From the NCBI GenBank assembly GCA_951217055.1, contig OX578276.1, positions 38,712,205-38,776,204 of the forward strand: 64,000 nucleotides of DNA, in the 5' to 3' direction. The position numbers and the translations under genes are program-made. Positions within the stretch are counted from its first letter, which is position 1, and each line of letters opens with the position of its first letter. Of this stretch, positions 33,975 through 46,500 are shown in pieces. The notes beneath the pieces were generated by a model, which saw only the letters and a list, made by a program, of their open reading frames with translations, was not told the DNA's origin and did not search any database. Source of the stretch: Gerris lacustris (taxonomy: Eukaryota; Arthropoda; Insecta; Hemiptera; Gerridae).

Positions 33975-35438
33975 ACTAGTGACAACTATAGTAAGGCGGT
34001 AGAGAGTCTAAAGTCTAGGTTTGGGAAGAAAGATTTATTAATTGAGGTTTATGTTAGAGAACTTCTCAAGCTAACTTTAAACAACATGAGACAGAAGGTT
34101 TCCTTAACTGACCTTTACGACAAACTTGAAAGTCAGTTAAGGTCCCTAGAGTCACTTGGTGTCACTTCTGACTCGTGTTCTGCTATGTTCTATCCTTTGG
34201 TAGAAAGCTCCCTTCCTGAAGAACTACTGAGGGTATGGCAGCGGACACCTTGTGAACAAGATGATTCGATTAAAGAACGATTAGAACGATTGATGGTATT
34301 TCTTAAACGCGAAGTTGAGAACGAGGAACGTATTGCATTAGCCGTAGATAGTTTTTCAGATAGTAAGCATGATGATCAGATTCCTACAGCTGCGGGACTG
34401 ACTAGTAGCGAAGAGACTAAAATATTTATTAAGTGTATTTTCTGTTCAGGTACTACACATAGATCAGATAAGTGCCCAGAAGCACTAAATATGAATTATT
34501 GTAAAAAGAAAGATATTTTACTTAAGCTAGGAGCTTGTTTTCTATGTTTAGTTAGGGGTCATAGGACAAACGAGTGTAGAAAGAACGTACAGTGCACAAT
34601 ATGCCAAAGTCGACATTATTCAATAATGTGTACTGCAAAAGATTCCGAAAGGAAAATCAAGAGTAAAACAGATCAAGCCTTAACTAATAATACTAATTGT
34701 ACTGTGTTTTTACAAACTTTAGTAGTTTTGGTTAGAGGAGAAAATAATAAACAACGGAAAGTGCGCGCGTTGATCGATACTGGATCCCAAATGTCACACA
34801 TTAGAAAGTCAACTGCGGAAGAGATGGGATACGTATCTATGGGTTCAGAAGAGGTGGTACACTGCCTTTTTGGAGGTCACCGTTCTGGAAAACAGACGCA
34901 CCATGTGTACAAGGTAAAATTGTCTAGTTTAAATAAAGATTACTCTTGTAATTTTGATGCATTAGACCAGCCTATCATTACAACCGATATTCCTTACATC
35001 CTCAAAGGTCCATGGTTCAAAGAATTGAATAAATTAGGCGTTAAGATCACGGACTTAAATGATAGCCCAATTGAAATACTTATAGGGGCAGATATTGCTG
35101 GTAAATTGCTGACAGGCAAGAGACATATTTTAAGATCTGGACTTGTTGCTATAGAAACCTTGCTTGGGTGGACTATTATTGGAAAAACATCAGAAAGTGG
35201 AAAATGTTTAACAGCGAACTCAGTAGTAACAGCACTTTTGTCTGCTGCGCCTCCTATATCAGATCTCTGGTCTCTAGATGTATCTTTAGGGATTAAAGAC
35301 CTAGCAGAGAAAGAGTCTGCATTAGAAATAGAACAAAGGATACAAAAACATTTAAAATTAACATTAGAACAAATTCAGATAGGGGTGTCAAGGTACAAAA
35401 CTAATGCTATTTCGAAATTTAAAAAAAAAATATTTTGA
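33975..35438 (+). pseudogene. BEL/Pao gag C-terminus and aspartic protease (truncated)
   Basis: The frame is open from about 33975, with a convenient ATG at 34086; residue numbers are from that ATG. Three zinc knuckles follow: C117-C120-H125-C130, C151-C154-H159-C164, and C170-C173-H177-C182. The retroviral-type aspartic protease has its catalytic Asp at 231 (ALIDTGSQMSHI) and extends to LLGWTIIGK. After about residue 440 the frame runs into an A10 tract and stops, which is where the large internal deletion lies. No complete reverse transcriptase follows. Confidence 0.9.
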
Positions 35439-36036
35439 TAACTATGTAACGAGTGTAGACGATGTAAACGATTTGAAATTGAAAGAATTTTTTAGGAACC
35501 GAGTAAATTATATAATTAATTTGAAACCCAAATATGTTTATTCAGGACATGACAGATACCGGAACCTTACAGACTTAGATTTAAATGACTTAAACACATT
35601 GAACCGTCGACTCAGGTATAGACACCAAATTACGACCACACTAAGACAAAGGTTTAGGTCGGAATACCTGGGACAGCTAAGAATGACAAAGAAGAAGAGG
35701 GATCATCGCAAGATCGAAGTAGGAGAAGTCGTTCTTTTGAGCAGCGACAACTCGAAAAGGACAGACTGGCCTCTCGCCGTGGTAGAAGAAATACTTCCGG
35801 GACAGGACGAAGAGGTACGGTTAGTTCGTCTAAGAACATCATCTGGACAGTTGCTTCGCCCACTTGCGCGAATACACCCGCTTGAATTAAGATCTGGCGA
35901 GCAAGCGGTGTGGAAGGAAAAGTTCGACAGAGAAAAGCCCCAGGAGGAGCTTTACGTGGAAGAACCACAGGAGTCGTCGGAACCACTTCTCTTCTCAAGA
36001 TATGGACGAAGGATTCGACGGCCCCTACGTTTTTAA
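35404..36036 (+). pseudogene. BEL/Pao residual RT scrap and integrase C-terminal domain
   Basis: The frame overlaps the protease frame by 35 bases. Its start (YFDNYVTSVDDVNDLK) may be a scrap of reverse transcriptase. From about residue 60 it carries LNRRLRYRHQITTTLRQRF, SEYLGQL and WPLAVVEEILPG, typical of the domain at the C-terminal end of Pao integrases. Normal proteins have several hundred residues of RT, RNase H and integrase core between protease and this domain. All of that is missing here. The stop at 36034-36036 lies 36 bp before the right LTR. Confidence 0.85.
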
Positions 36037-36072
36037 TTTCTTGAAGAGGCCCGTCTTCAAAAAGGGGGAGGA

Positions 36073-36304
36073 TGTTCGGAACCGTAGGTGCCGGTTGTAT
36101 TGAATTTTTATATTTAGTTTAATTTTTGTTTTATTTGTTTTTGTGAAAAACACCGGCACCACGGCAAACGAATTATTTTAAAAGTGACAACTGAAAAACA
36201 CAAGAGAGTCGCTTTCGAGAAGCCAAGAAGACCAAGTGATTGTCAGATCTCTGTAAATAAAGGAATTATATTTCTCTAAACAGGGTCAAGTCATTGTAGC
36301 GACA
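36073..36304 (+). repeat. BEL/Pao 3' LTR
   Basis: 232 bp, nearly identical to the 5' LTR. It is followed directly by the second copy of the AGCAT target duplication. Confidence 0.95.
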
Positions 36305-36309
36305 AGCAT

Positions 36310-39300
36310 AATTATTTTTAAAAAAACGTATTTTGTCGATTATGCTCGCCTTATCAAAGCTTATAAACAAAAATTATATATTTTTGTAATTCCCTTTCAT
36401 AGATACCCCACACGGTGTCCAAAAAAAAATTAAAGCCTTAAGTTTTTTTACCCTAATTTTTTTGAGAAATATTATTTTTTGAGTAGCTGTATTTTTAAAA
36501 CATGTGGGAAGGTACTATACACACACATACACATGCCAAATTTCTAAGTGATCAGACGAAAGGTGTAGTCGTGAGAGCAGGCGACAGCCGGACGGACGGA
36601 CATATACACACGCAGGAAAATATAAAGGTCCTTGGTTTTGCCTACGGACCCTAAAAAGCTTTATTCCTATCATATCTCGATATGAAATGATTGAATCGAC
36701 CTGAAAGTTATGTCCTATGATTCAGCTCGATAACGTACTAATAAAAAGGACAATTCACTTAACTAATTTTATTTAAGATTTTATTAATTACTCCCCTAAC
36801 AAATTTTGCTCCACCTTCAAAAATGTGGGGATTCTTCAGAAATTCAATTTAATGGTAAGTCGAAGCTATAAACCAAGCTTTATGAATAAACGAATGTTTT
36901 CTTAATTCATTCCCCTACTTTACCCGGACTAAATGCGAACTGTTCTTCTTTACACAAATAAAAGTTTTATTTTTGAAAACAACAGGTTCCGTTTGCAAGA
37001 AATGCGACACTATTTATGTTTACAGAGTGAGAAGTCCTACGTCATTGAAACTTATGCACAAAATAAATAAAAAAATATATATACATACAGATGAGTTGAA
37101 GGTTTAATAATTTAAGAGATGGCATATCATATCACTCTCACATATTCTTTTTGTGCGTTGATTTATTTTACATGCAAGAGCAGGGAAACATTCTTTATTT
37201 AAGGTTTTATTTTTTTATTTATCTGTTTCGCAAGTTCTAACAAAGAGAAAAGAATCATTTGAGAGAAAGGGGGAAGGTGCATTATTCTTGTTTCCTGGGA
37301 GAAGCATCAAGGTTCGATTTACTTTGAAAGAAATGACGTAAGAGGGATTGGATGAGTGTAGGAGTATACCAAAAAAACAAGAAGTTATAAGGATAGTAAT
37401 GAAAAAAGTATATATAAAAGAGAGAACAATGAAAGGTGGGTTTTGGATCGGTCCATGGTTTGAATGTATAGTATAGGCTTAGTATTATTTCACTAAGGTT
37501 AAAGGGACAAGTAAAGAAAAGGTTTTATTATGTTTTTTTGTATTTTTAAAAAAAGGGTTTATTGTTGAAAGTTTTAGAGAAGGGTGATTTGAGTTTGAGG
37601 ATGGTTCGCTCAATATTTTGGTCCTTTGGGCCGGATTGTTAAACTCAATCTGTTATTTTCTGTCTTCATCCCTGTTTTTTTCTTCTTTTAAAGCCAATAT
37701 TTGATCTGAAAGGGACCTGAGGCCTTTCTTTCATTATTTTAACTCTTTAATTTAATCGCTCCTTTGTATTGTAGTGTGTAGAACACGTGGGTGAAATGTT
37801 TAAACAGGGAAGTTCCAGGTCATTAAGTTGCCTTTTTTTAGATTCTTCTTATCATTAAGATGTTTTTTTCGCTGGTCTAAGACCTCTTCCTCTAGTTCAT
37901 CCTTAGTCTTTATATATGCAAGTCCGTAAGACCTAGTTAGGAACAAACCCTGTAGGGCTCTTCAACATCCTTAAACGGTTCGTAGAACAAACAGAATCCT
38001 TTTTCAGTTCTCGCTCGGGTTCTTTTTCGGCCTCACCCCCCCCCCCCCCTTTTTTTAGATTCACCCATGAATGTTTACCCTTTATCCTAGCGCCCCTTCT
38101 GTTTCCTTCAACTTGCAAAATTACCTCTTTCTTTAAAAAAAAAAAAAAAAAAAAATACCTCTTTCTTTATTTTTTTTAAAAAAAAGAGAAATTCGCTTTC
38201 TTTTTTAAAAATATATTTAGCTACCTCCTACAATCTCCTTTTGGACATTGTTTTTTCTTTTTCAGGAGGCAATTGTTTGTTTTTTAAAATATTTCTCTAA
38301 AATATCAGTAATTTTTTATATTTATTTATTTTTCTTTTGTATGTTCATAATTTATTTATTTAGTCTGTGTTTTTTTTTTTATTTATTTGTTTTATTTCTT
38401 TTTCCTTACTTTCTCACACACGTTTCAAGGTCCCCTTGATAATTAAAAACCGGTTTTAAACATGTCCGTCCTCTTTTATAGGCAGTAAAAAAAGAAATGA
38501 GGGGGCGATAAAAAGTATTATTTAAAAAATTAATTATAAACCACTTGCAAGATTTAGATATATTTTGATTAGAGTCATCCTTTTCTTAAAGCAATATTAA
38601 ATTTACGCTAACGACCTGTAGGCTACTTTTGACCAAGCATCCAACTTTCATTAAAATAAGACGATTAAATTGTCAGATTATGGTTATTAGCAAAAATTTT
38701 GAACGACCAACAGACATAATCGAGACCAAAAATGTTCCTTGTTGTCTAAAACTGATTACTGCCGAAGAATGTCTCAATTCTGAGACAAAAAAAGAATTAA
38801 ATATATTTTTGCTTTGAAATCAATCAATTATTTCAGGCAATCAAAGAAGTTGGTCTAATCTAGAATGACTTCAATAATAATATGCATGTTCGCAAGCTGC
38901 AGTGTAGCCCGTTACTCCGCTATATTTTTTAATTAAAGATATACTATTTATTGAACTTATTAAACAGAATTAACAAATATAAACTAATTATTTTATAAAT
39001 AAAAAAATAATTTATTACTTATTAAACTATAATATACTCGTATAATGTTATAAGATAGAGATATCATTATAAACTGATATAGCCAACATTATGAAAATAA
39101 AAATGTTGTCTGCCTAGGCAGTAAACTTACATTTCCCTGCCCGAAATCAGTTCAATGGAAAATTTCTGCCTCGTGTATTCATTGCCTGCCGAGGCGGAGC
39201 AGAGGTTAATTAAGCAAGTTACCTAGTTAAACTCAGATTCTAATCTTATCGCTCGTCAGTAAAATTCTATTTTGCTGCCTAGTTACATTAATAACTAATT

Positions 39301-41935
39301 TACTGGATCGGATCGCGTAAATATAAACAACTGACGTTTATTCCGTGACTTGTATCTGTGAAATCCGTGGATACTTGCCTACGATTGAATATAATCTATC
39401 CCATTCATTTTTCATGGAAATTTGATCGGACGATAGAACAGACTGTTCCAATAACTAAATTAGTTTTTTTTTCATAAGATATCGGGGATTGGATTTTGTC
39501 TTGAACTAATTTTTTCATATAAAACTTTATTCAATCCTTTAAAATAGTATCGTTTATTGTGTTTGTGGCTGATGCATCAAATTATTTAGAGGGCTAATTA
39601 ATCCTTTTCTAGTCATGCAATTGAGCTGAAACTTGGCACTAATACAGAAGCTATAAAATTTTATTCACCTCCCCCACATATACACTGATTAACGTCGTTA
39701 GCTTGTAAAAACTCAATACTTACAAATATTTTCAAACTGCGATTTACAAATGAAACAATTTGCCGATGACTCACACAACCAAAATATATCTATATATATA
39801 AAGTATTTATAGTAAAAACTTAGTTTTTGAGGGGGTGGTAATATGTATTTTTTAGATGAAGTACATAAGCAATAGTACATTACGCGTCGAGTGCGGAAAG
39901 TAGCATTTTGCATGAGGGTGTGGAGTTTGCACCCGAGCGACAGCGAGGGATGTAAAACCATACAAGAAAAGCAAAATGCAGTTTTCGAACGAGTTGCGCA
40001 CCGTGCTTTATCTACGACTGTTGGATTTTAATAATAAATACAGAAAAAAAATTAATAGACTTCCTGTATGCAAGTTCGCATTTCTCTTTTAATAAAGATG
40101 ACATTAATTCATTAGTTGTATTTTGTGCCGAATTAATTATTTCGGGAGAAGTATGATTCTCTTCATTTTCGTCATATAATAACTTAAGTCACTCGTTGTT
40201 TTTCACTAAAACTCAATATAAACAGTTACTTTAATTTAACAAACAGCAAATTAGTTTTGTTAAATGTAAATAAACACGCTAATCATGCGTTAAGATGAAG
40301 AATTCTTCTTATTTTGAACTAGGTCTGAAAAAAGAAGAATTATGAACGAGCATGCGCAATGAATTAACTACGAAACTAGGGAAAAATTACTTTTTACGCA
40401 TCTAAACAAAGATGTAATATTTATATTTCGTATCAATCGTAGATAAAAAGATTTTAAATATTATAATAAAATACATTTATCCTCGTAAAGACACATTTTA
40501 CAAGCATGGTACGTTTGATCCTTTTATATGAATGTTCATTTTACCAAACAAGAAAAAAAATAAAATAATAATAATACATCATAGTAAATGCTAAACTCGG
40601 TAAACCATCTGTAACTTGTATTCTCTTTTACAAAATAAAGTAAATATTTTAGGATAAAGGAAAACATATCAACATATTTCAACATAGAAAATAGATGAAA
40701 GAAAACATTGAGCCAAGTTAAAAAATAAACAGACTTCTTGCTTGTATATTCTCGCTAAAACAAAATATATCCGTCAATTTTTACATGATAAAAGAAACCG
40801 CAAAAAACATAAACTTTAAAACAAAAACAACAGAAAATACGTAGCTTCTAAAAACCGATTCTGAGTTATGGGTATTTACGAGGTATCTCGAGATTTTATC
40901 TTTTTGAACAAAAATGTTTTTGATGTTTTTAAGGATATTCTAAAATTGATTTTCCTTTTCTTTGGTTTAAGCTATGTTGTGGTAATTTTTTTTCCAGATC
41001 AAGGAGTACTGACATTTAAAAACAAAAACAAAAAAACGCTCAATTGAATATTATATTGTATAGATTGATTGAACATTAGACCAGATTAAATGGTGAGCGA
41101 AATGTTAAGTTCTCCCCCTCTCCAGTCCTCCAGAGTTAACTGCTACGGCTGGAGTTAAAACGGGAAGGACAAACCACTCGTTACACCCTAGCAATTAGAC
41201 CAATTCCTTGGGCCCTGTTCACTATTCACTAACCCAGTATAGAATTCAGCCACTTCACACACCAATGTCTCGTCGCAAGTCGAAGCGAATACGGACTGAT
41301 CACTAAAGATCCTAGTAAACCAAAACAGATGCGTGATCAGTGCCCTTTACGACCACGGCTACTCTAAACACCGAGTGCAAACATAAAACTTTTAAACAAA
41401 TACATACTAGGCATTCCGTTGAATTGAAGCCAACGTAATTCAATAAATAATTCAGAGCCAGAAGGCAGGACAGAAGGCCAAACTGAAGGGGCGGCCGATA
41501 CCGCATAGAATATTTTATAAAAATAGAAAAACAAAATCCTTAGTTGCAAAAAGCTTTGTTGAATGTATGAAGCTCGCCTACGCACGCTTTAACTAACAAT
41601 CAATTAACTTATTATGAAGCAGTCGTTATCCCATTGCACTAATTATGGTTAAGTAGTCAGTAACATTGTTATGTTAGATTTATGTTACTATAATAATCCG
41701 TGGCACAGCGGTCCTTGGAGGGCTAAGGTCTGGCAAAGGGCTTATACAACTATATATATAAGAGGTAGTTGAAGGTGGTTAAGGGTTAGCACGAGGTTAG
41801 TGGGTCGATCTATCTGATTATCCAATGACTTATTGGCATTTGTAACCGGAAAGAGGCCACCTTCAATTTTCAATAATAGCTAACCATTTATAAGGCAAAG
41901 CTGCTATCTTAGCTTTAACTATGCCATAACTTCGC
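36310..41935. other. Long intronic stretch without recognisable genes
   Basis: The short frames present have no family resemblance. Contains a C14 run (38036-38049), an A20 run near 38135, a GC-containing palindrome CTGCCTAGGCAG (near 39110), and repeat segments also present elsewhere: about 38700-38800 (like 2780-2900), and 39600-39780 (like 50540-50680 and 59740-59870). Confidence 0.6.
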
Positions 41936-41991
41936 TTAAGCTAGGTTTACACGATGCCGATTGGCGAGACAATTGTCGGGGACAATTGTCC

Positions 41992-42346
41992 TCACGGATT
42001 GCGGGACAATCGCTGGCCAGTATTCCAGTTGAAAAAATAACCATTTACACATGGATATGAATTGTCCCGGCAGTAGAGGTCGCAAAATGGACAAGCTTTA
42101 GCACTTATTTGTTGCTTTGCAAGTTCTACATCGAAAGTGCCTGGAAAGGACTTAATTTTAGCCTTCACCTCATCCACACTAAATCCTTCGATATTAATTT
42201 TATCGGCAATCTCGACGAGTGCCGTTTGACGGGCGTTTCATCTTTATAAATTTATAAAAAACATCATGCATGTCCCACAAACATCTATGTTAAACATATA
42301 GCTCAAAAAATTTAAAATTACTTTCATCGTTCCACTTCGGAGCCAT
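41992..42346 (-). pseudogene. MADF-domain protein relic of the Harbinger element
   Basis: From an ATG at 42346 the minus strand reads MAPKWNDESNFKFLSYMF. After stops and probably a frameshift it resumes as ARQTALVEIADKINIEGFSV, then DEVKAKIKSF. The Trp, the ARQTAL-E-I block and the V-D-E-V-K-x-K-I-K block match MADF (Myb/SANT-like) domains. In Harbinger transposons such a protein binds DNA and helps the nuclease into the nucleus. The sequence beyond LAKQQISAK is not recognisable. Confidence 0.65.
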
Positions 42347-42419
42347 TCTACTCTAAACCCAGATTTAATTTTAAAAAAAGAGCTTAGAGAAAACACATTA
42401 AATTTAGAAAAAAAGATAA

Positions 42420-43222
42420 AGGCGGATACACATGCTAGTTACTCGCACAAAAACATACGAGTAGCTCGCAGAGGAGTGCTACTGGCATGTGTATACATCA
42501 AATAGCATGCGAGTAAATCGCACGAGGTTTGATTTTTGTCTTGCCAGTGGCACAAGTCGAGGGGAGGGGGAACTGATAAGGCATGTGTACTGATTAGGCC
42601 TGCCAGCGCAAGGTTGCTAGTAGCTAGCACGAGTCTCCCTCAGCCCTTCAGTCTTCAGTTGCGTTCCTTGCTTTCGTGGGTATCTGACAACAACTCATCA
42701 ACTTTCTCCGGAAGCATTCGCAATTGATTCCTAAAACATTGAAGTCCCCGAACCGCATTTCATTAAGTAGGCACTGACTCGCTCCATGTTCTTAATTCCC
42801 ATCTAGCTTTCCAATCTTTTACCCACATTCTTCGTGTCTTTTTACTATTTTTCAAATTTTTTAAAAAACAGTTCTTTGCAAGTAACTGAACAATCTGGTC
42901 AATTTAATTCCTCACCGATAGATTCATAATGTACATTAAAACACAATTAATAAAACTATCAGAATTAATTAAATCAAATACAATTATTTAATAATTTATT
43001 CCGGCTAAGAGAAGGCAAGAAACGTGTGCCTGTTTCAAAACAAGAACTGTGACTGGAATGTGAATTGTCTTGTGCTAGTAGCTCGCACAAGACCTATCAT
43101 CCGGATCATACTAGCATGCTTTTTCAGTGGCAAATGTGCACAGCGTTTGCAGCATGCCAGCTACTGACATGGTAGTAACTCGCCACTGGCATGCTTTTTT
43201 ACTAGCATGTGTATTTCCGCCT
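42420..43222. mobile_element. Nested Harbinger-type MITE (803 bp)
   Basis: AGGCGGATACACATGCTAG at the left and CTAGCATGTGTATTTCCGCCT at the right are inverted ends. A TAA duplication flanks it (42417-42419 and 43223-43225). ACTAGCATG, CTGGCATG and AGTA(G/A)CTCGCA motifs recur many times in both arms. It has no coding capacity. Its location inside the larger Harbinger element makes it the younger insertion. Confidence 0.9.
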
Positions 43223-43550
43223 TAACAATGAGAATAGAGTGATAGCAAAGAAAGAAACTGTCTCTTTGATTGGCACAACGCAACTGTCCTTTATCGTTCA
43301 CACGTCGCCAATTGTCGCGGCGATACCGAGATCCTAGGGTGGGGAAGCGCCCTCAGCTCTCGCGTCACCTAGCTGGGCCCAGTTGATTGTCCTCAACCTA
43401 CTCCTTGAGACAATAGCTTGCCAGTCCAATTGTCGGGACAATTAGCAAGACAATTGGCCTAAAGTGTTTACACGAAGCCAATAATTTCATGCCAATCAAC
43501 TGTCTTCATTCAATTGTGTTGCCAATTGGCATAATGTAAACCAGGCTTTA

Positions 43551-44228
43551 CTTAGTTTTTACAGGTCCTATGAAGCCTTATACCGATTTATAAGGCGAAG
43601 CTGGGTGAATACCGAGAATGGGGTTCTGCCAGAATCGGGAATCGAACACGTAACCTCCTTTTTCAAAAGCAAAATGTTTATACAACTTTAACATTCTTAA
43701 TAAAGTAACAATGTTAGATAAAATAGTGAGACAATAATAAAAACAAACGCTAACAGGAAAATAATGAAGGCATAAAAAAGGAGAAAAAAAAATAAAGAGA
43801 GGGTCCTTGGAGTGATAAAATGTGAGGTTTTTAACATCGATGTAAATAAGTTAAGGTTTGAATGACAATAAACCAATACAAACAAATTGGAGATGGGGTT
43901 AACTGACTTGTGATTGGGGTCGACAAACGACTGACGCGACATTTGCTTTTTATTACACCCATCAGCGACATTTGCTTCAATCAATACCAAATCATCGTTA
44001 GCTCCTATCCTATTGTCATTATTTTACGATAAAACTTATAAAAACGATGTTTGCCTTGTAATAGCGTCGCTTTATTTATATTTTATCATTGCTAACGGTT
44101 GTTTTATTGATAAAGTCAAACTGTGAAGAAAGTGATAACAATTTGTTTTTTAAGTTTTTAAAACTGACTCTATGAGCGCTGTTGTCGGTCATTACTTTAA
44201 GCTTATTTTAGAACAAAGTAAACAAATT
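43551..44228. other. Intronic stretch, possible SINE remnant
   Basis: On the minus strand at about 43640-43655 there is TGTTCGATTCCCG, which resembles a tRNA B box. No A box or cloverleaf could be set around it, so a tRNA gene is not called. The frame at 43697-43990 has no family resemblance. Confidence 0.4.
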
Positions 44229-44469
44229 GTTTAAACCAGTGGCGTACACAGGGGGGGGCCCAAGGGGCCCTGGCCCCCCCCGAAATGATTACATACCTAA
44301 GACCCGCCATACACTTAAAACCAAAAAACCACAGTAATGAAAGATGCATTCGAATTGGCTGAAAATATTTTCCAATAAAAGGAATTAATTAAGTATTATC
44401 TTATGGTGTGTATACACTTAATCACCCCAAATAAGCTCGGCCCGGATTTGCCGATAGAATTAAATTTAT

Positions 44470-45008
44470 GAAACACTATACCGATTGTCGGCTGGGCCCG
44501 GATTTTGCCGATGGCATTAAATTTATTAAACACTATACCGGCCCGACTGTCGGCTGGGCCCGGATTTTGCCGATGGAATTAAATTTATTAAACACTATAC
44601 CGGCCCGACTGTCGGCTGGGCCCGGATTTTTGTCGATGAAACTAAAACTATTTAACACTATAGGGGCCTGATTTTGGCTGGACCGAGATTTTTGCTGATG
44701 GAATTAGATTCATTGAATTAAATTAGGATGCATGAAATAAATCGGCTCATTTGCCGACTAGGCCTTGATTTTTGCCAGTGGAACTAAAAACATTAAACTT
44801 GATCGACCCGATTTCGGCTGGGCCCGTTTTTTCGCCAATTGTATTCAATGATTAAATTCAATATTAAATTAGGATGCATGAAATAAATCGGCTCATTTGC
44901 CGACTAGGCCTTGATTTTTGCCAGTGGAACTAAAAACATTAAACTTGATCGACCCGATTTCGGCTGGGCCCGTTTTTTCGCCAATTGTATTCAATGATTT
45001 TTTTGTGG
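44470..45008. repeat. Minisatellites inside the hAT element
   Basis: Two arrays occur. In the first, 'aaacactatacc' recurs at 44471, 44528 and 44590, with a variant near 44651 (period 57-62 bp, each with 'gtcggctgggcccggatttt'). In the second, a 146-bp unit starting 'attaaattaggatgcatg' is present twice almost unchanged (44717-44862 and 44863-45008). The related GCCCG motif continues in weaker form to about 45330. Confidence 0.92.
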
Positions 45009-45789
45009 TTTTAGTCCAGTTCAATAGAATAGGTTGCATTATAGGACAGCTTCAATTCATTACGAATCCTAATGCAATGAATTGAATTTGGATTCGTAAA
45101 AATAGACTGCTCCGATTGACAGCTAGGCCCGGATTTTTTGCTGTAGAATTAAGTGCATTGAATTGATTAGGATGAGTACAATGAATCGGCCTGATTGCTA
45201 GTAGGCCCGATTTTGTCGATGGAAATTATGCATCAAAATAAATTGGGATGCGTTCAATAATAGACCCGATTGCCGGCTCGGCCTAGGTGTTAAGCACATT
45301 AAATTAAATGAGTCCCGAGTCAACTCGAACTTTTGCCGATGGAATTAAATTAATATTGCACACTAAAAATATGCACATTAGACTGGCTTAAACGGGAAAA
45401 TGATGGTTGTGGATTTCAGTAGCAAATTTTTGTTTTGGACCAGGATTGTGTGTAGAACGCTACGTGGGTCGTGGGTCCTCTAGTCAATGCGGCATTCCCC
45501 TCTTGCTGACTCAGGTCGGACTAGTGTTCATCGACATGTAGTGGGAAAACAGAGGCAATATAAATAAATCGGTTTATAATTTTGTGAAAAAACTGATTCA
45601 TATTACATAGTAATAGTAAATTTAAATCTAAAAACTCAAAAAGCGTTCAGAAACATTTGATGTTAAATGTCCCATGTAATTACCCAGCGAATGAGCGAAT
45701 GATTCTTTTGTTTTGCAATAGGTATTTAATTTTCTTAGAGAAGAATTCTCTTCTAGATAAAAATTTGAAATTCGTATGTGATCACGTTT

Positions 45790-46500
45790 TGCTTCCAGCT
45801 TACCAAAGGAATCGGAAGATATGTGACAGTTCTGAAGAAAGAACAATTTTTATGTCTCCGATTTCAAAAATTCCAAGACAGAAATCTGTTCAACATCAGG
45901 GTACAGTTTGGGTCCCGTGTCCGCCTGTCCTTCAATTTTTGCGAACCAACATATCTTAAAAGCTATTCGTCCAATTTTATTGAAATTTTGATGGTAGGTC
46001 ATAATTAGCCAGGTTATAACATTGCTGATCCCGTATAAGTTTCAATCTTCTGCACCTATTTATTTCTCTTCCACATTCGCACAGACATACATTTATTTAC
46101 ACCTATAACTTCAAAAGTATTCATCTGATTTTTATGAAATTTTAATGGTTTGTTTAAAGTAGCCCGCAGATAACGGGAGAATAATTTCAACCGTCTGCGC
46201 TCTTAAAATATTGCTATATTGATATTTTATTCATGTTAAATTTACTCAATTTTCCCTCCTTCTTTAAATTAGTCAAAATTGGTTTGATTTTTACATGATT
46301 TAAAGTATTAATTTACCAAAATTTAAACAGCGCAGACAATTAAAATTTATCTGTGAGCTTCTATCAGATAAGTTTTATAAAATCAGATAAATATTTTTGA
46401 AGATAAGGTGTAAATAAATGTATGGAGGAAGAGAAATGTGGTGGAGGGAAATGGGACCAGAAGATTGGACCTTATATAGGACCAACAATGGACTTTTTAT
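45790..46500. repeat. Interspersed repeat cluster within the hAT element
   Basis: The part near 45800-45920 matches 54970-55080 directly and 2780-2900 inversely ('ttctgaagaacga' and 'ttccaagacagaaatctg'). The part at 46290-46500 matches 47990-48240 directly ('cctatataggaccaacaatg'), while 46020-46210 is an inverted relative. The short frames here are repeat-derived. Confidence 0.75.

Larger units (their letters stand above)
33121..36304 (+). mobile_element. BEL/Pao LTR retrotransposon, internally deleted
   Basis: LTRs at 33121-33353 (233 bp) and 36073-36304 (232 bp) differ by one substitution and one A-tract indel. The 5-bp target AGCAT is duplicated (33116-33120 and 36305-36309). A TGGCGACCGTGAT primer site follows the left LTR, and a purine tract (AAAAAGGGGGAGGA) precedes the right one. 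Internally it keeps gag, protease and the tail of integrase. Most of reverse transcriptase, RNase H and the integrase core are gone, and gag is frameshifted. The copy is non-autonomous. LTR near-identity suggests that a deleted form inserted recently, perhaps mobilised by an intact relative. Confidence 0.95.
41939..43547. mobile_element. PIF/Harbinger-like element (1,609 bp)
   Basis: Inverted ends AGCTAGGTTTACACGATGCC and the complement of AGCCTGGTTTACATTATGCC are flanked by a 3-bp TTA duplication (41936-41938 and 43548-43550). The 3-bp TWA target is diagnostic for PIF/Harbinger. Subterminal GACAATTGTC motifs repeat in both arms. A broken MADF-domain gene is near the left end, matching the second gene carried by many insect Harbinger elements. 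No nuclease gene is visible. An 803-bp Harbinger MITE is inserted inside it. Confidence 0.9.

Noticed and set aside
35654..35998. 114-residue minus-strand frame
   Set aside because: It is antisense to the integrase C-terminal domain of the BEL/Pao element.
41100..41365. tRNA or SINE signal in a GC-richer patch
   Set aside because: A weak A-box-like GTAGCCGTGG on the minus strand has no convincing B box at the right distance.
43622..43680. tRNA gene suggested by a B-box-like GTTCGATTCC on the minus strand
   Set aside because: No A box, anticodon stem or acceptor pairing could be found. At most it is a tRNA-derived SINE remnant.
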